Source of the DNA: JANOYC01 sp031428675
Lineage (GTDB): Bacteria > Actinomycetota > Actinomycetes > Actinomycetales > Microbacteriaceae
NCBI GenBank assembly: GCA_031428675.1
Contig: JANOYC010000174.1
Location: forward strand, 1-38,453
DNA length: 38,453 nucleotides
Reading direction: 5' to 3'
Below, piece after piece: positions 16,199 to 24,625 of the stretch; the first letter of the stretch is position 1, and every line of letters starts with the position of its first letter. The position numbers and the translations under genes were made by a program. The notes under the pieces were generated by a model. That model was not told the DNA's origin. It did not search any database and saw only the letters and a list, made by a program, of their open reading frames with translations.

Positions 16199-16933
16199 TC
16201 AGCGCGTGCGTCGGCGAAGGGTGATCGAACCGAGCACGACCGCACCGAGGATGAAGGCGGCGACGACCATCAGTTCCCGAGCGACGTCACCGCGGGCACC
16301 CGCCTCGGTAGAAACGATGCGCAGCGCTTCAATCGAGTGCGACAGCGGAAGCCAGTCGGAGATCGCGTAGAGCACGTCGGGCATCTGGTTGCGGGGGAGG
16401 AATATGCCGCCGAGCAACATCTGCGGAAATATGAACGCGGGCATGAACTGCACGACTTGAAACTCCGTGCGCGCGAAAGCGCTCGCGAGCAGCCCCAGAG
16501 TCGTGCCGAGGATCGCGTTGGTCACGGCGACGACAACGAGGAGCCAGATCTCGCCCTGCACAGTCAAGCCGAGCACCCACACCGCGACCGCGGAGGTGAC
16601 CAGCGCTTGCACCGCGGCGACCAGGCTGAAGGCCACGGTGTAACCACCGATGAAGTCGCCCTTGCCGAGCGGCATCGTCATGAGGCGTTCGAGCGTGCCC
16701 GATCGGCGCTCCCGGAGCGTCGTCACGCTTGTGACTACGAACATGATGGTGAAGGGGAACAAGCCGAGTAGCGCCGGACCCAGGTTCTGGAAAATCGGGG
16801 TGTCGACGAACATCCACGCCAGTAACCCGAGGAGCACGCTCGGCACCACCAGCAGTAATCCGATCGTGCGTGGGTCGTGGCTGAGCTGCTGCAGCACTCG
16901 ACCGGCGGTGGCGAAGACGAGGCGGAGGTTCAC
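16199..16933 (-). CDS. ABC-2 type transporter permease
   Basis: A 244-residue membrane protein with about six hydrophobic segments, for example TIGLLLVVPSVLLGLLAWMF, LFPFTIMFVVTSVT, and near the C-terminus VVAAFILGAVVLGSI. The ABC-2 signature region is visible as MPAFIFPQMLLGGIFLPRNQMP. The GTG at 16933 overlaps the ATPase stop (GTGA) and has GGGAGCG upstream; the open frame to 17158 is a shadow within the ATPase gene. With the ATPase it forms an exporter of the drug/antibiotic (DrrB-like) type. The substrate is unknown and nothing ties it to the catabolic genes beyond adjacency. Confidence 0.87.
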   Translation of the reverse strand: MNLRLVFATAGRVLQQLSHDPRTIGLLLVVPSVLLGLLAWMFVDTPIFQNLGPALLGLFPFTIMFVVTSVTTLRERRSGTLERLMTMPLGKGDFIGGYTVAFSLVAAVQALVTSAVAVWVLGLTVQGEIWLLVVVAVTNAILGTTLGLLASAFARTEFQVVQFMPAFIFPQMLLGGIFLPRNQMPDVLYAISDWLPLSHSIEALRIVSTEAGARGDVARELMVVAAFILGAVVLGSITLRRRTR

Positions 16934-17700
16934 GCTGCGCTCCCGCCACTGGGAGGCGCTGCGTTCACGAGCGTCAGAAATGCGTGTTCCGGATCGACCG
17001 TCCCGGTTTGCGCGAACAACGCCTCCATCGATTCGTTGGCGATCACACGCCCCCGGTGCAGGAGCACGAGTCGATCGCAGCGCCGCGCTTCGTCCATGAC
17101 GTGGCTGCTGACGATGAGGGTCACTCCCGTGCTCGCGAGGCGGCCGAACAAGCGCCACAGGTCGCGCCGGAGCACCGGATCAAGCCCCACGGTCGGTTCG
17201 TCGAGCACAAGAAGTTGCGGCTTCCCGAGCATCGCCGCGGCGAGTGAGACCCGGCTGAGCTGGCCACCGCTCAACTCGGAAGCGATCGTCTTCGCCTGCT
17301 CGCCGAGGTCGACTTCAGCGATGACGCGCTCGACGTCGCTGGCGGGCGCGCCAACCACTCGCGCGAAATAGCGGAGGTTCTGGGCGACGGTGAGGTCGTC
17401 GTAGACACTCGCGTTCTGCGTCACATAACCGACCTTCCGCCGCAGTGCGGCGTGGCCGGCCGGATGACCAAGCACCGAGATGGTGCCGGACCGAAGCACC
17501 TGCGCGCCCACGATCGAACGCATCAGCGTCGTCTTTCCGCTGCCGCTTGGCCCGAACAGGCCGACGACCTGGCCAGCAGGGATATCGATCGAAATGTCGT
17601 GGATGACTTCGGTCGCGCCGCGCACGACGTGGAGATTGCGCACCTCGATCGCGGGGGCGAAGTGCCCCGAAGCGACGTGATGCTCCGCATGGGAAGCCAT
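16930..17700 (-). CDS. ABC-2 type transporter ATP-binding protein
   Basis: A 256-residue ATPase with Walker A GPSGSGKTT, Q-loop VTQNASVYDDLT, signature LSGGQLSRV, Walker B LLVLDEPTVGLD and switch His in VSSHVMDEA. The sequence resembles the DrrA/NatA-like group that pairs with ABC-2 permeases. I chose the ATG at 17700 because a -10-like TAAGCT lies 7 nt upstream, which suggests a leaderless transcript, and because the family starts near here; the open frame continues to 17886 without domain content and would overlap the divergent lemA gene. It is translationally coupled to the permease gene. Confidence 0.88.
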   Translation of the reverse strand: MASHAEHHVASGHFAPAIEVRNLHVVRGATEVIHDISIDIPAGQVVGLFGPSGSGKTTLMRSIVGAQVLRSGTISVLGHPAGHAALRRKVGYVTQNASVYDDLTVAQNLRYFARVVGAPASDVERVIAEVDLGEQAKTIASELSGGQLSRVSLAAAMLGKPQLLVLDEPTVGLDPVLRRDLWRLFGRLASTGVTLIVSSHVMDEARRCDRLVLLHRGRVIANESMEALFAQTGTVDPEHAFLTLVNAAPPSGGSAA

Positions 17701-17707
17701 GGGGGAA

Positions 17708-17713
17708 AGCTTA
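17708..17713 (-). promoter_or_regulatory. -10 box TAAGCT, leaderless spacing (ABC exporter)
   Basis: TAAGCT on the reverse strand ends 7 nt before the ATG at 17700, so transcription would start at or next to the A of the start codon. No Shine-Dalgarno sequence is present. Confidence 0.5.
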
Positions 17714-17801
17714 ATGCCGGTCATCCGCGCACTCGTGGCGCCCCGGCCGGTGAGTTTGCTTCGAGCGACGTCGACCGGACGCTGCTCTAACCGGGCACGA
17801 T

Positions 17802-17807
17802 TAGGAT
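17802..17807 (+). promoter_or_regulatory. -10 box TAGGAT, leaderless spacing (lemA)
   Basis: TAGGAT ends 6 nt before the ATG at 17814, and there is no Shine-Dalgarno sequence; this is the classic actinobacterial leaderless layout. Confidence 0.55.
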
Positions 17808-17813
17808 GTCCCC

Positions 17814-18380
17814 ATGGAGATCCTGATCGTCGTCGGCATCGTCGTGTTGCTCGTGGTCGTCGCGGGCATCTACCTGTGGTCGACATACAACACTCTGGTA
17901 ACCCTCAACGTGCGCGTCGATGAGGCCTGGAGCGACATCACGGTGCAGCTCAAGCGCCGCGCCGACCTCCTTCCCAACATCATCGAAGCGGTCAAGGGGT
18001 ACGCGGCGCACGAGAAGGCCGTTTTCGAGAATGTGACCAAGGCGCGCGCGGAGACGCTGTCCGCGCAGGGGCCGGCCGAGGCATCCGCCGCCGAGAATCA
18101 CATGCAGCAGGCGCTCAAGAGTATCTTCGCGGTGGCGGAGGCGTACCCGCAGCTGCAGGCTAGCCAGAACTTCTTGCAACTGCAGGGCGAGCTCGTCGAC
18201 ACCGAAGACAAGATCCAGGCAGCGCGCCGGTTCTACAACGGCGGTGTGCGCGAGTTGAACACCAAGATCAAGGTGTTCCCGAACACCCTTTTCGTGCGAT
18301 CCCTCGGATTCACCGAGCGTGACTTCTTCGAGGTGGCCGACACGGCGTCGATCGCCGAGCCGCCTCGCGTTCAGTTCTGA
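17814..18380 (+). CDS. lemA: LemA family protein
   Basis: A 188-residue protein with an N-terminal membrane helix (residues 2-22, ILIVVGIVVLLVVVAGIYLW) followed by the helical LemA domain: YNTLVTLNVRVDEAWSDI, then VQLKRRADLLPNIIEAVKGY and FYNGGVRELNTKIKVFPN, all signatures of the family. LemA proteins are membrane-anchored with the bulk outside, of unclear function, and are often paired with HtpX-type proteases as here, 19 nt upstream of htpX. The transcript looks leaderless. The divergent neighbour is the ABC exporter ATPase gene. Confidence 0.92.
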   Translation: MEILIVVGIVVLLVVVAGIYLWSTYNTLVTLNVRVDEAWSDITVQLKRRADLLPNIIEAVKGYAAHEKAVFENVTKARAETLSAQGPAEASAAENHMQQALKSIFAVAEAYPQLQASQNFLQLQGELVDTEDKIQAARRFYNGGVRELNTKIKVFPNTLFVRSLGFTERDFFEVADTASIAEPPRVQF

Positions 18381-18399
18381 CCCGGCGGTGACGGCATAG

Positions 18400-19275
18400 A
18401 TGTATCGGGCGATTGCCGCCAACAAGCGGAACACTGTCTTAATCATCATCGTGTTCATCGCCGTAATCGGCGGGCTCGGCTACATCGCGTCGCTCGTCTA
18501 CGGTGACCCCACGATCGTCGTGATCACCCTCGTCGTAGCAATTGTCTACGCGCTCATCCAGTACTTTGCTGCCGGTTCGCAAGCGGTGGCGATGAGCGGG
18601 GCCAGGCAGATCGAGAAGCGCGACAATCCCCGTCTCTACCGCATCGTCGAGAACCTCTCGATCACCACGGGCACCCCCATGCCCAAGGTTTATGTCATCG
18701 ACGACCCCGCACCGAACGCGTTCGCGACCGGGCGCGATCCCGAGCACGCCGTCGTCGCGGCGACGACGGGACTTCTCGACATCATGACCGACTCCGAACT
18801 CGAGGGAGTGATGGCCCACGAAATCGGTCACGTGCGCAACTACGACATCCGTGTCTCCATGATCGTTTTCGGACTCGTGGTAGCTGTCGGCTTCATTTCC
18901 GACCTGTTCTTGCGGATGGCGTTCTATGGTCGCGGCAATCGCAACGGCGGAAACCCCGCGATCCTGATCTTCGGCCTCGTCGCCATGGTCATCGCACCGC
19001 TCATCGCAACCGTCGTGCAAGCGGCGATCTCCCGTCAACGCGAGTACCTCGCGGATGCTACCGGGGCGCTCACGACGCGGCACCCGGATGCGCTCGCCAG
19101 CGCCCTGCAGAAGCTCGCCGACTACGGCCGGCCGATGCGCCGACAGAATTCGACAATGGCGCACATGTGGATCGCCGATCCCACCAAACCGGGAATCATC
19201 GACAGGCTGTTCTCGACGCACCCTCCGATTCCCGAGCGGGTCGCCCGGCTCAGCGAGATCGGCCGTAGCTTCTAG
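18400..19275 (+). CDS. htpX: HtpX-family zinc metalloprotease
   Basis: A 291-residue membrane protease. Two N-terminal hydrophobic segments (near residues 12-35 and 38-55) precede the catalytic motif HEIGH (in VMAHEIGHVRNYD, near residue 140), two more membrane segments follow, and the third zinc ligand Glu lies in QREYLADATGA near 213. HtpX degrades damaged inner-membrane proteins under stress. It lies 19 nt behind lemA, a common pairing, and probably shares its transcript. No clear Shine-Dalgarno site precedes the ATG. Its TAG stop lies in the palindromic CTAG shared with the convergent lipoprotein gene. Length and motifs are complete. Confidence 0.93.
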   Translation: MYRAIAANKRNTVLIIIVFIAVIGGLGYIASLVYGDPTIVVITLVVAIVYALIQYFAAGSQAVAMSGARQIEKRDNPRLYRIVENLSITTGTPMPKVYVIDDPAPNAFATGRDPEHAVVAATTGLLDIMTDSELEGVMAHEIGHVRNYDIRVSMIVFGLVVAVGFISDLFLRMAFYGRGNRNGGNPAILIFGLVAMVIAPLIATVVQAAISRQREYLADATGALTTRHPDALASALQKLADYGRPMRRQNSTMAHMWIADPTKPGIIDRLFSTHPPIPERVARLSEIGRSF

Positions 19276-20414
19276 CGCAGCGCGTTGAGGTTCGAGGCGA
19301 TAGCCTCGGCCACCGCCTCGGTCTCGGCGGCGGGAGCGGTCATTCCGGGTTCGCGATACGACGAGAACACGATCCAGTGGTGCCCCACGATCAGGTCGAC
19401 GCTACACGCCGATTCCGCACAGCGGAGCCACGCCGATTCGCCGTCGCGGAGGTCGTCGAGGGTGAGCCGGATCCCGTCACCCCACGGTCTCGAATACCCG
19501 GCCGCTCGTTCCCACGCCCACTCGCCGCCGGGCAGCCAATACACGGCACCCGGTCCGGTATCGGATTCGGTGAAGACGAACGAGCACCACATCGCGTCCA
19601 GGTGCTCCATGACTCCCGCGAACATGCTCCAGCCGCCGCCGGCGATCTGTGCGACGAGATCGTCGGTGCTCGCAAAGGCGTCGCCCACCTGATCGGCGGT
19701 GACGACGCTTTCACAATCGCCCGGGAGCGCAATCGTGTCGATGGGCGCCTGCCAATCGCTTCCCACCCGGGCGAACGCGTCGATCTCAGCCTCAAGAGCA
19801 TCGATCACCGCAGTGAAGTCGGCGAGCGGCACCGGGTGATCAGTGTTCTGCCGATACACCGCCACCCAGTACCCGGCGGCGGTGCGCACGTCGGCAGTGC
19901 ACAAATCGGAGATGCAGGTGATCATCCGATCGGTTGAATCCAGGCCGTAGATCTCCGACATCAGTGCCCAGTTGGCGGTGTCGGCGATGACGACGTCGAC
20001 GCGAATGCCGCGATAGTCCACGTTCAGGCCGATGGTGCTCGACATGTACTCGCCGTTGCTCCATTCGCAACTGATGCCGCCGACTTGTTCGATCGCGGCG
20101 CTCGCCGGGATGGTCGCCGCGGAGCCCAGTTGCGTCACGAGAGGGTCGATGGCGGTCAGGCTCGACATCGCCGGGTCGCCACTCAGGGCGCCGCCGATGT
20201 CGGTGCAGTTTCCATCAAAGTGCGGAGTGGGCGCCACGATCGGCGTCTCGTCGATCGTGGCGGTGGGGGATGGCGACGCTGTCGGGGTGGGGCCGACTAC
20301 GGAGGCCGGAGCGCATCCCGCCAGCGCCAGCATCACGGTCATACTGCACGCCGCGACACATCTCACGACCGCGCCGTTGCGGTTGCGATTCCATGCCCCA
20401 CGAAACGTGGTCAT
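19272..20414 (-). CDS. predicted lipoprotein of unknown function
   Basis: A 380-residue secreted protein. Residues 1-34 form a lipoprotein signal with a charged N-terminus (RGAWNRNRNG), a hydrophobic core and lipobox LAGC (Cys34). A Pro/Ser/Thr-rich linker (about 36-65) follows, then a globular part with several cysteines (for example in FDGNCTDIGG, GISCEWSN, ITCISDLC, PGDCESV, AMWCSF and ECACS-like pairs) that may form disulfides. Paired CEWSN and CSFVF segments suggest a duplicated domain, each half starting with a Cys and a short strand before a variable region. I do not recognise a named family. The transcript looks leaderless, with its -10 box overlapping the stop of the upstream gene. 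Confidence 0.8.
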   Translation of the reverse strand: MTTFRGAWNRNRNGAVVRCVAACSMTVMLALAGCAPASVVGPTPTASPSPTATIDETPIVAPTPHFDGNCTDIGGALSGDPAMSSLTAIDPLVTQLGSAATIPASAAIEQVGGISCEWSNGEYMSSTIGLNVDYRGIRVDVVIADTANWALMSEIYGLDSTDRMITCISDLCTADVRTAAGYWVAVYRQNTDHPVPLADFTAVIDALEAEIDAFARVGSDWQAPIDTIALPGDCESVVTADQVGDAFASTDDLVAQIAGGGWSMFAGVMEHLDAMWCSFVFTESDTGPGAVYWLPGGEWAWERAAGYSRPWGDGIRLTLDDLRDGESAWLRCAESACSVDLIVGHHWIVFSSYREPGMTAPAAETEAVAEAIASNLNALR

Positions 20415-20420
20415 CCACGA

Positions 20421-20426
20421 ATTCTA
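20421..20426 (-). promoter_or_regulatory. -10 box TAGAAT, leaderless spacing (lipoprotein)
   Basis: TAGAAT ends 6 nt before the ATG at 20414. Its first three bases are also the TAG stop of the upstream YcaQ-like gene, so one sequence would serve as terminator codon and promoter element. Confidence 0.55.
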
Positions 20427-21623
20427 CCGCGCCACGGCTCCGAGCGCACCAGCGAGTAGACCAGCCAGATCGCCGCGATCCATGACCTCGATGTCGCCCA
20501 GACCTTGCCACTCGGCCGCATCGCGGAGCGCACCGGCAAGTCGCTCGGCGGTTTCGGGCGGCGCTTTCTCTTCCGTCCACGCCGATTGCACGCGCAGGAT
20601 GCCCGCTTTCCGATCACTCTTCAGGTCGACGCGACCCACGATCCGGTCATCGAGGAGCACCGGAAGAGAGTAATAGCCGTAGATCCGCTTGTGTGCCGGG
20701 GTGTAGATCTCGATCCGGTAGTGAAAGTCGAACAGGCGAAATGCGCGAGCGCGCTCCCAGACCACCGGATCGAAGGGCGAGAGCACCGCGGTCGCTGTAA
20801 TGCGGCGCGGCACTGTCGCGTCCGCATGCAGGAATGCGGGCGATTTCCAGCCGTCCACCGACAACCGACGCACGGTGCCCTCATCCTCGAGGTCGGCGAG
20901 TGCTACTCGGGTGACGTCCTGGGAAAGCCGGTAGTAGTCGGCGAGGTCCTTGACGGTGCCGATACCGTGGGCCTTCGCGGCTGCGGCCACCAGCGCACGA
21001 ATGGCATCCGGTGCTGCGATGTCGCGATCCAGGATCTCCGGCGGAAGCACGTGTGCGGCGAGCCCGTAGGTGCGTTCGAATCTCGTGCGGCCCGCTGTGA
21101 CCACTTCGCCCCAGCGAAAGAGAAGCTCGAGGCCGATCTTCACGTCGCCCCAACCCCACCATGGTCCGCGCCGCAGGTTCGCATCGTGCTGGATGGCGCT
21201 CGCCGGCAGGGGTCCGGTCGTCGCCAGTTCGGCCCGTAACCAGTCGAGCATCTCGGAGTTGGCCCCGACCCAAGCGTTCTCGGCGAGATCGCGATCGCGG
21301 AGTGCGCGCATCTTCCACCGCCACAACGGTCGCGTCGACACGGGAATGATCGCGGCTTCGTGCGCCCAGTATTCGGTGAACGCGGTGCCCGGCTCCAGGG
21401 TGAGACGATCCAGGATCCGTTTGTCATACCGACCCAACCGGGCGAACATCGGCAGATAGTGACTGCGTTCGAACACGTTCACCGAATCGATCTGCAGCAA
21501 TCCGACTCGACGGATGGCTTCAGAAAGATGGCGGGACGTCACCGCTGGCGGCCGCGGCCTCGCGAATCCTTGCGCAGCCAGCGCGATCCGTCTGGCCTGT
21601 GCAGCCGTCATAGTGTCGCCCAT
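20424..21623 (-). CDS. winged-helix DNA glycosylase family protein (YcaQ/AlkX-like)
   Basis: A 399-residue member of the HTH_42 (YcaQ/AZL) superfamily, enzymes that unhook interstrand crosslinks by removing alkylated bases. The N-terminal helical region contains LLQIDSVNVFERSHYLPMFARLG with the Q-x-D catalytic motif seen in YcaQ-like members; then FTEYWAHEAAIIP, WRWKMRALRD and, toward the C-terminus, LLSPFDPVVW-like (VLSPFDPVVWERARAFRLFDF), IYGYYSLPVLLDDRIVGRVD and LRVQSAW, all family hallmarks. I chose the ATG at 21623 (399 residues, normal length), with a -10-like TATCGT 8 nt upstream; the open frame to 21863 overlaps the divergent gene. Involvement in repair of crosslinks made by a natural genotoxin is a family-based expectation. 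Confidence 0.85.
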   Translation of the reverse strand: MGDTMTAAQARRIALAAQGFARPRPPAVTSRHLSEAIRRVGLLQIDSVNVFERSHYLPMFARLGRYDKRILDRLTLEPGTAFTEYWAHEAAIIPVSTRPLWRWKMRALRDRDLAENAWVGANSEMLDWLRAELATTGPLPASAIQHDANLRRGPWWGWGDVKIGLELLFRWGEVVTAGRTRFERTYGLAAHVLPPEILDRDIAAPDAIRALVAAAAKAHGIGTVKDLADYYRLSQDVTRVALADLEDEGTVRRLSVDGWKSPAFLHADATVPRRITATAVLSPFDPVVWERARAFRLFDFHYRIEIYTPAHKRIYGYYSLPVLLDDRIVGRVDLKSDRKAGILRVQSAWTEEKAPPETAERLAGALRDAAEWQGLGDIEVMDRGDLAGLLAGALGAVAR

Positions 21624-21631
21624 CGGGCGAA

Positions 21632-21637
21632 ACGATA
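21632..21637 (-). promoter_or_regulatory. -10 box TATCGT (YcaQ-like gene)
   Basis: TATCGT lies 8 nt before the chosen ATG at 21623, giving a 5' leader of at most 1-3 nt; it is slightly longer than the 6-nt spacing seen at neighbouring starts. Confidence 0.4.
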
Positions 21638-21698
21638 CCGCGTCCGCACGCGGAACATCCGCGGCGCGGCCGCTGATGGCGCGCGACGCGAGGCGACC

Positions 21699-21704
21699 TA
21701 GACT
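21699..21704 (+). promoter_or_regulatory. -10 box TAGACT, leaderless spacing (AI-2E family gene)
   Basis: TAGACT ends exactly 6 nt before the GTG at 21711, and no Shine-Dalgarno sequence is present, so the GTG is probably the first transcribed codon. Confidence 0.55.
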
Positions 21705-21710
21705 GGCCCG

Positions 21711-22847
21711 GTGGGATTTCGACAGCTTCTGACGACGAAGGAACCGCGATACCGCGTCGTCGAATCGGCGGTGCCACCCAGCATGCAGATTGCGGGCGCC
21801 TGGGCGTGGCGGCTCCTCGTCATCGCGGCCGTCCTCGCCCTCGTTGTCTTCCTCATCGTGCAATTGCGACTCATCATCGTGCCGCTCATGGTGGCCATCC
21901 TGCTCGCGGCGTTGCTCGTGCCTCTATCGCAATGGCTGCAACGCCATCGATGGCCCAAGTGGCTTGCCATTGCTGTGTGCGAGATCGGACTCATCGCGGT
22001 TTTCGGCGGTCTCGTCACCCTCGTCGTCTTCCAGATTCGCGCCGGCTTCCCGGCGCTACAGGAACAAACGGTGCAGAGCGTCGAGCAGTTCACGACCTTC
22101 CTTCTGGAATCCCCACTGCACCTGACTGATGAACAGATCACCGCCTACATCGATGACACCTGGAACGCGCTCGCGACCGACAGCGGAGGGTTCGTTACCG
22201 GAGCGTTGACCGTCAGTACCACCGCCGGCCACGTGTTCGCAGGCACGCTGCTCGCGCTGTTCGCGACGCTGTTCATCCTCATCGACGGTCGTGAGATCTG
22301 GACGTGGGTGACTAACCTCTTCCCGTCGCGCGCTCGCAACGCGATTACGGGCGCTGGCGAGGCCGGCTGGCTCACCCTCACCACCTTTGTCAAAGTGCAG
22401 ATCTTCGTCGCGGCGGTCGACGCCGTTGGCATCGGTCTCGGTGCCTTCATTCTCGGACTTCCGCTCGTCATCCCGATAGCCGTTGCCGTCTTCCTCGGCT
22501 CCTTCGTGCCGGTCGTCGGCGCCGTGGTGACCGGCATCCTTGCGGTGTTCATCGCCCTCGTCTTCAAGGGGCCGTTCATTGCGCTCATCATGCTCATCAT
22601 CGTTTTGGGAGTGCAGCAGATCGAAGGCCACGTTCTGCAGCCGCTCGTGATGGGCGCAGCGGTCAAGGTTCATCCTCTCGCAGTCGTTCTCGCGGTCGGA
22701 GCCGGCGGATTCACCGCCGGAATCGCCGGTGCCCTGTTCGCAGTGCCGGTGGTGGCTGCTCTCAACGTGATGACCAAGTACATAGCCACTGGCCAGTGGC
22801 GCACCAATCCGCACCCCACGGTGGAAGATGTGATCACCCATGACTGA
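21711..22847 (+). CDS. AI-2E/PerM family membrane transporter
   Basis: A 378-residue polytopic membrane protein of the AI-2E exporter (PerM, UPF0118) family. It shows two tight N-terminal hydrophobic hairpins (LLVIAAVLALVVFLIVQLRL and LIIVPLMVAILLAALLVPL), a soluble region (about 100-170) and the C-terminal cluster with LPLVIPIAVAVFLGSFVPVV, then GVQQIEGHVLQPLVMGAAV, the best-conserved family motif, with VHPLAVVLAVGAGG. Members include AI-2 exporters, Na+/H+ antiporters and permeases of unknown substrate, so no transport role is assigned. It starts with a leaderless-type GTG and overlaps the threonine ammonia-lyase gene by 8 nt, so the two are probably co-expressed. Confidence 0.87.
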   Translation: MGFRQLLTTKEPRYRVVESAVPPSMQIAGAWAWRLLVIAAVLALVVFLIVQLRLIIVPLMVAILLAALLVPLSQWLQRHRWPKWLAIAVCEIGLIAVFGGLVTLVVFQIRAGFPALQEQTVQSVEQFTTFLLESPLHLTDEQITAYIDDTWNALATDSGGFVTGALTVSTTAGHVFAGTLLALFATLFILIDGREIWTWVTNLFPSRARNAITGAGEAGWLTLTTFVKVQIFVAAVDAVGIGLGAFILGLPLVIPIAVAVFLGSFVPVVGAVVTGILAVFIALVFKGPFIALIMLIIVLGVQQIEGHVLQPLVMGAAVKVHPLAVVLAVGAGGFTAGIAGALFAVPVVAALNVMTKYIATGQWRTNPHPTVEDVITHD

Positions 22848-24087
22848 CACGGTCGCCATAAACCTCGCCGGCCCGACCCTTGCCGAGTTTGAGGATGCGC
22901 GCGAGCGCGTCATGCAGGTCATCCAGCCGACACCGATCGAATCGTCGCGCTTTCTGAGCGAAGTGCTCGGCTCAACAGTGCTACTCAAGTGCGAGAACCT
23001 GCAACGCACTGGGTCGTACAAGATCCGCGGTGCTTACAACCGCCTCTCGCGCCTCACCGATGACGAGAAGGCGCGAGGCGTGGTGGCGGCGTCCGCCGGC
23101 AATCACGCTCAGGGAGTCGCCTTTGCGGCGAGGGAATTGGGCATCCACGCCACGATCTTCATGCCGATCGGCGTCGCGCTGCCGAAGCTCTTGGCAACTC
23201 GTGGGTATGGGGCCGACGTCGTTCTTCGCGGGCACACGGTAGAAGAACCGCTGCGGGCGGCCGCCGAATTCGCTAACGAAACCGGCGCCGTGTTCATCCA
23301 CCCCTTCGATCACCGTGATGTCGTGGCCGGTCAAGGCACCCTCGGGTTGGAGATCCTCGAACAGGTACCCGACGTCGATACCGTCATTGTGCCGATCGGT
23401 GGCGGTGGACTCATTTCCGGCGTGGCGAGCCTGCTCAAGCAGAAGGCGGCGCTGCTCGGGCGCACGATCCGCGTGATCGGGGTGCAGGCAGCCAACGCGG
23501 CCGCCTACCCGGTGTCGCTCGAAAATGGCGTAGTCACCGAAATCCAAACCACGCCGACCATCGCCGACGGTATCGCGGTCTCGCGCCCCGGTGTGCTCAA
23601 CTTCGACATCATCAAAGATGCGGTCGACGAGGTCATCACCGTGCGCGACGACGAGACCGCGAAGGCGCTACTGCTCCTGCTCGAACGAGCGAAGCTTGTC
23701 GTGGAACCTGCGGGCGCGGTTGCGGTCGCGGCGATCCTGTCCGGCCAGGTGCATGCCACCGGCACGACCGTCGCCATCCTGAGCGGCGGCAATATCGATC
23801 CGCTCATGATGGAGCGGATCATCTCGCACGGTCTCGCCGCATCCGAGCGATATCTGAAGTTGCGCATCCCGTTGCCGGATCGACCCGGACAACTCGCCCG
23901 CACTGCCGAGCTCGTCGCCGAGGCCAACGCAAACGTTGTCGAGGTACTGCACACCAGGCACGGCACGGGATTGCAGATCAGCGAGGTCGAACTCGAGTTG
24001 CACATCGAGACCCGCGGTCCCGAGCACGCCGAGCAGGTGCTCGCCCGACTGCGCGACGCGGGATACGAACCGCGCGTCGATTTCTGA
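22840..24087 (+). CDS. ilvA: threonine ammonia-lyase (threonine dehydratase)
   Basis: A 415-residue PLP enzyme that converts L-threonine to 2-oxobutanoate and ammonia, feeding isoleucine synthesis. The PLP lysine lies in GSYKIRGAYN (near residue 65), the serine/asparagine loop in SAGNHAQGVA, the phosphate loop in PIGGGGLISGV, and the C-terminal half ends with an ACT-like domain (LRIPLPDRPGQLARTAELVA, about residues 345-415). One ACT-like domain and about 400 residues fit the shorter IlvA/TdcB-type enzymes of actinobacteria. It overlaps the upstream transporter gene by 8 nt and ends 3 nt from the convergent greA. A role in isoleucine synthesis or threonine breakdown cannot be separated here. 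Confidence 0.92.
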   Translation: MTDTVAINLAGPTLAEFEDARERVMQVIQPTPIESSRFLSEVLGSTVLLKCENLQRTGSYKIRGAYNRLSRLTDDEKARGVVAASAGNHAQGVAFAARELGIHATIFMPIGVALPKLLATRGYGADVVLRGHTVEEPLRAAAEFANETGAVFIHPFDHRDVVAGQGTLGLEILEQVPDVDTVIVPIGGGGLISGVASLLKQKAALLGRTIRVIGVQAANAAAYPVSLENGVVTEIQTTPTIADGIAVSRPGVLNFDIIKDAVDEVITVRDDETAKALLLLLERAKLVVEPAGAVAVAAILSGQVHATGTTVAILSGGNIDPLMMERIISHGLAASERYLKLRIPLPDRPGQLARTAELVAEANANVVEVLHTRHGTGLQISEVELELHIETRGPEHAEQVLARLRDAGYEPRVDF

Positions 24088-24090
24088 CGC

Positions 24091-24576
24091 CTACGGCTGG
24101 TAGGTCGCGACCTTGACGATTTCCACCGGGATTTCTTTGCCGTTCGGGGCAGTGTAGCTGAGCGACTCGCCTTCCTTTCGACCGATGATCGCGAGGCCGA
24201 GCGGGCTCTTCTCGCTGTACACGTCGAGGTCGCTGTCACCGGCGATCTCCCGGTTGCCCACGAGAAAGACGGATTCGTCGCCGAGAATTCGCGCGGTCAC
24301 AACCGTGCCCGGTTCGACAACGCCGTGGCTCACGGGGGCGTCGCCGACGGTGGCAGTGCGGAGCAGCTGGGTGAGCACGCGAATGCGCGCCTCGATCTTG
24401 CCCTGCTCTTCTTTCGCCGCGTGGTAGCCGCCGTTCTCCTTGAGGTCGCCCTCTTCGCGAGCTGCCTCGATCTTGCGAGCGATCTCGTCGCGCCCGGCTC
24501 CACTCAGGGTGTTCAGTTCGCGAGATAGCCGGTCGAAGGCATCCTGGGTCAACCAGGTAACTGTCGAATCAGACAC
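24091..24576 (-). CDS. greA: transcription elongation factor GreA
   Basis: A 161-residue GreA. The N-terminal coiled coil carries the acidic tip region (ARKIEAAREEGDLKENGGYHAA, with the catalytic D and E) that enters the RNA polymerase secondary channel to trigger cleavage of backtracked RNA. The C-terminal FKBP-like domain shows YSEKSPLGLAIIGRKEGE. The GTG at 24576 has GAGGAG upstream. A promoter-like TTGCTG-17-TATTCA (24626-24654) and a strong hairpin with a T-rich tail precede the gene, so its leader may be attenuated. It lies downstream of DUF4307, as in M. tuberculosis Rv1080c-Rv1081c. Confidence 0.93.
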   Translation of the reverse strand: MSDSTVTWLTQDAFDRLSRELNTLSGAGRDEIARKIEAAREEGDLKENGGYHAAKEEQGKIEARIRVLTQLLRTATVGDAPVSHGVVEPGTVVTARILGDESVFLVGNREIAGDSDLDVYSEKSPLGLAIIGRKEGESLSYTAPNGKEIPVEIVKVATYQP

Positions 24577-24597
24577 GGTGCTCCTCGTTCATGAAGA

Positions 24598-24619
24598 AGC
24601 CGGCCTCGGGAGGCCGGCT
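24598..24619 (-). terminator. perfect 10-bp hairpin with T-rich tail before greA
   Basis: On the reverse strand AGCCGGCCTC and GAGGCCGGCT form an inverted repeat with a GG centre (a 9-bp stem with a 4-nt loop in practice), followed by TTCTTC. It lies between the DUF4307 stop and the greA ribosome binding site. It may terminate DUF4307 transcripts, attenuate greA, or both. Confidence 0.7.
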
Positions 24620-24625
24620 GGACGG

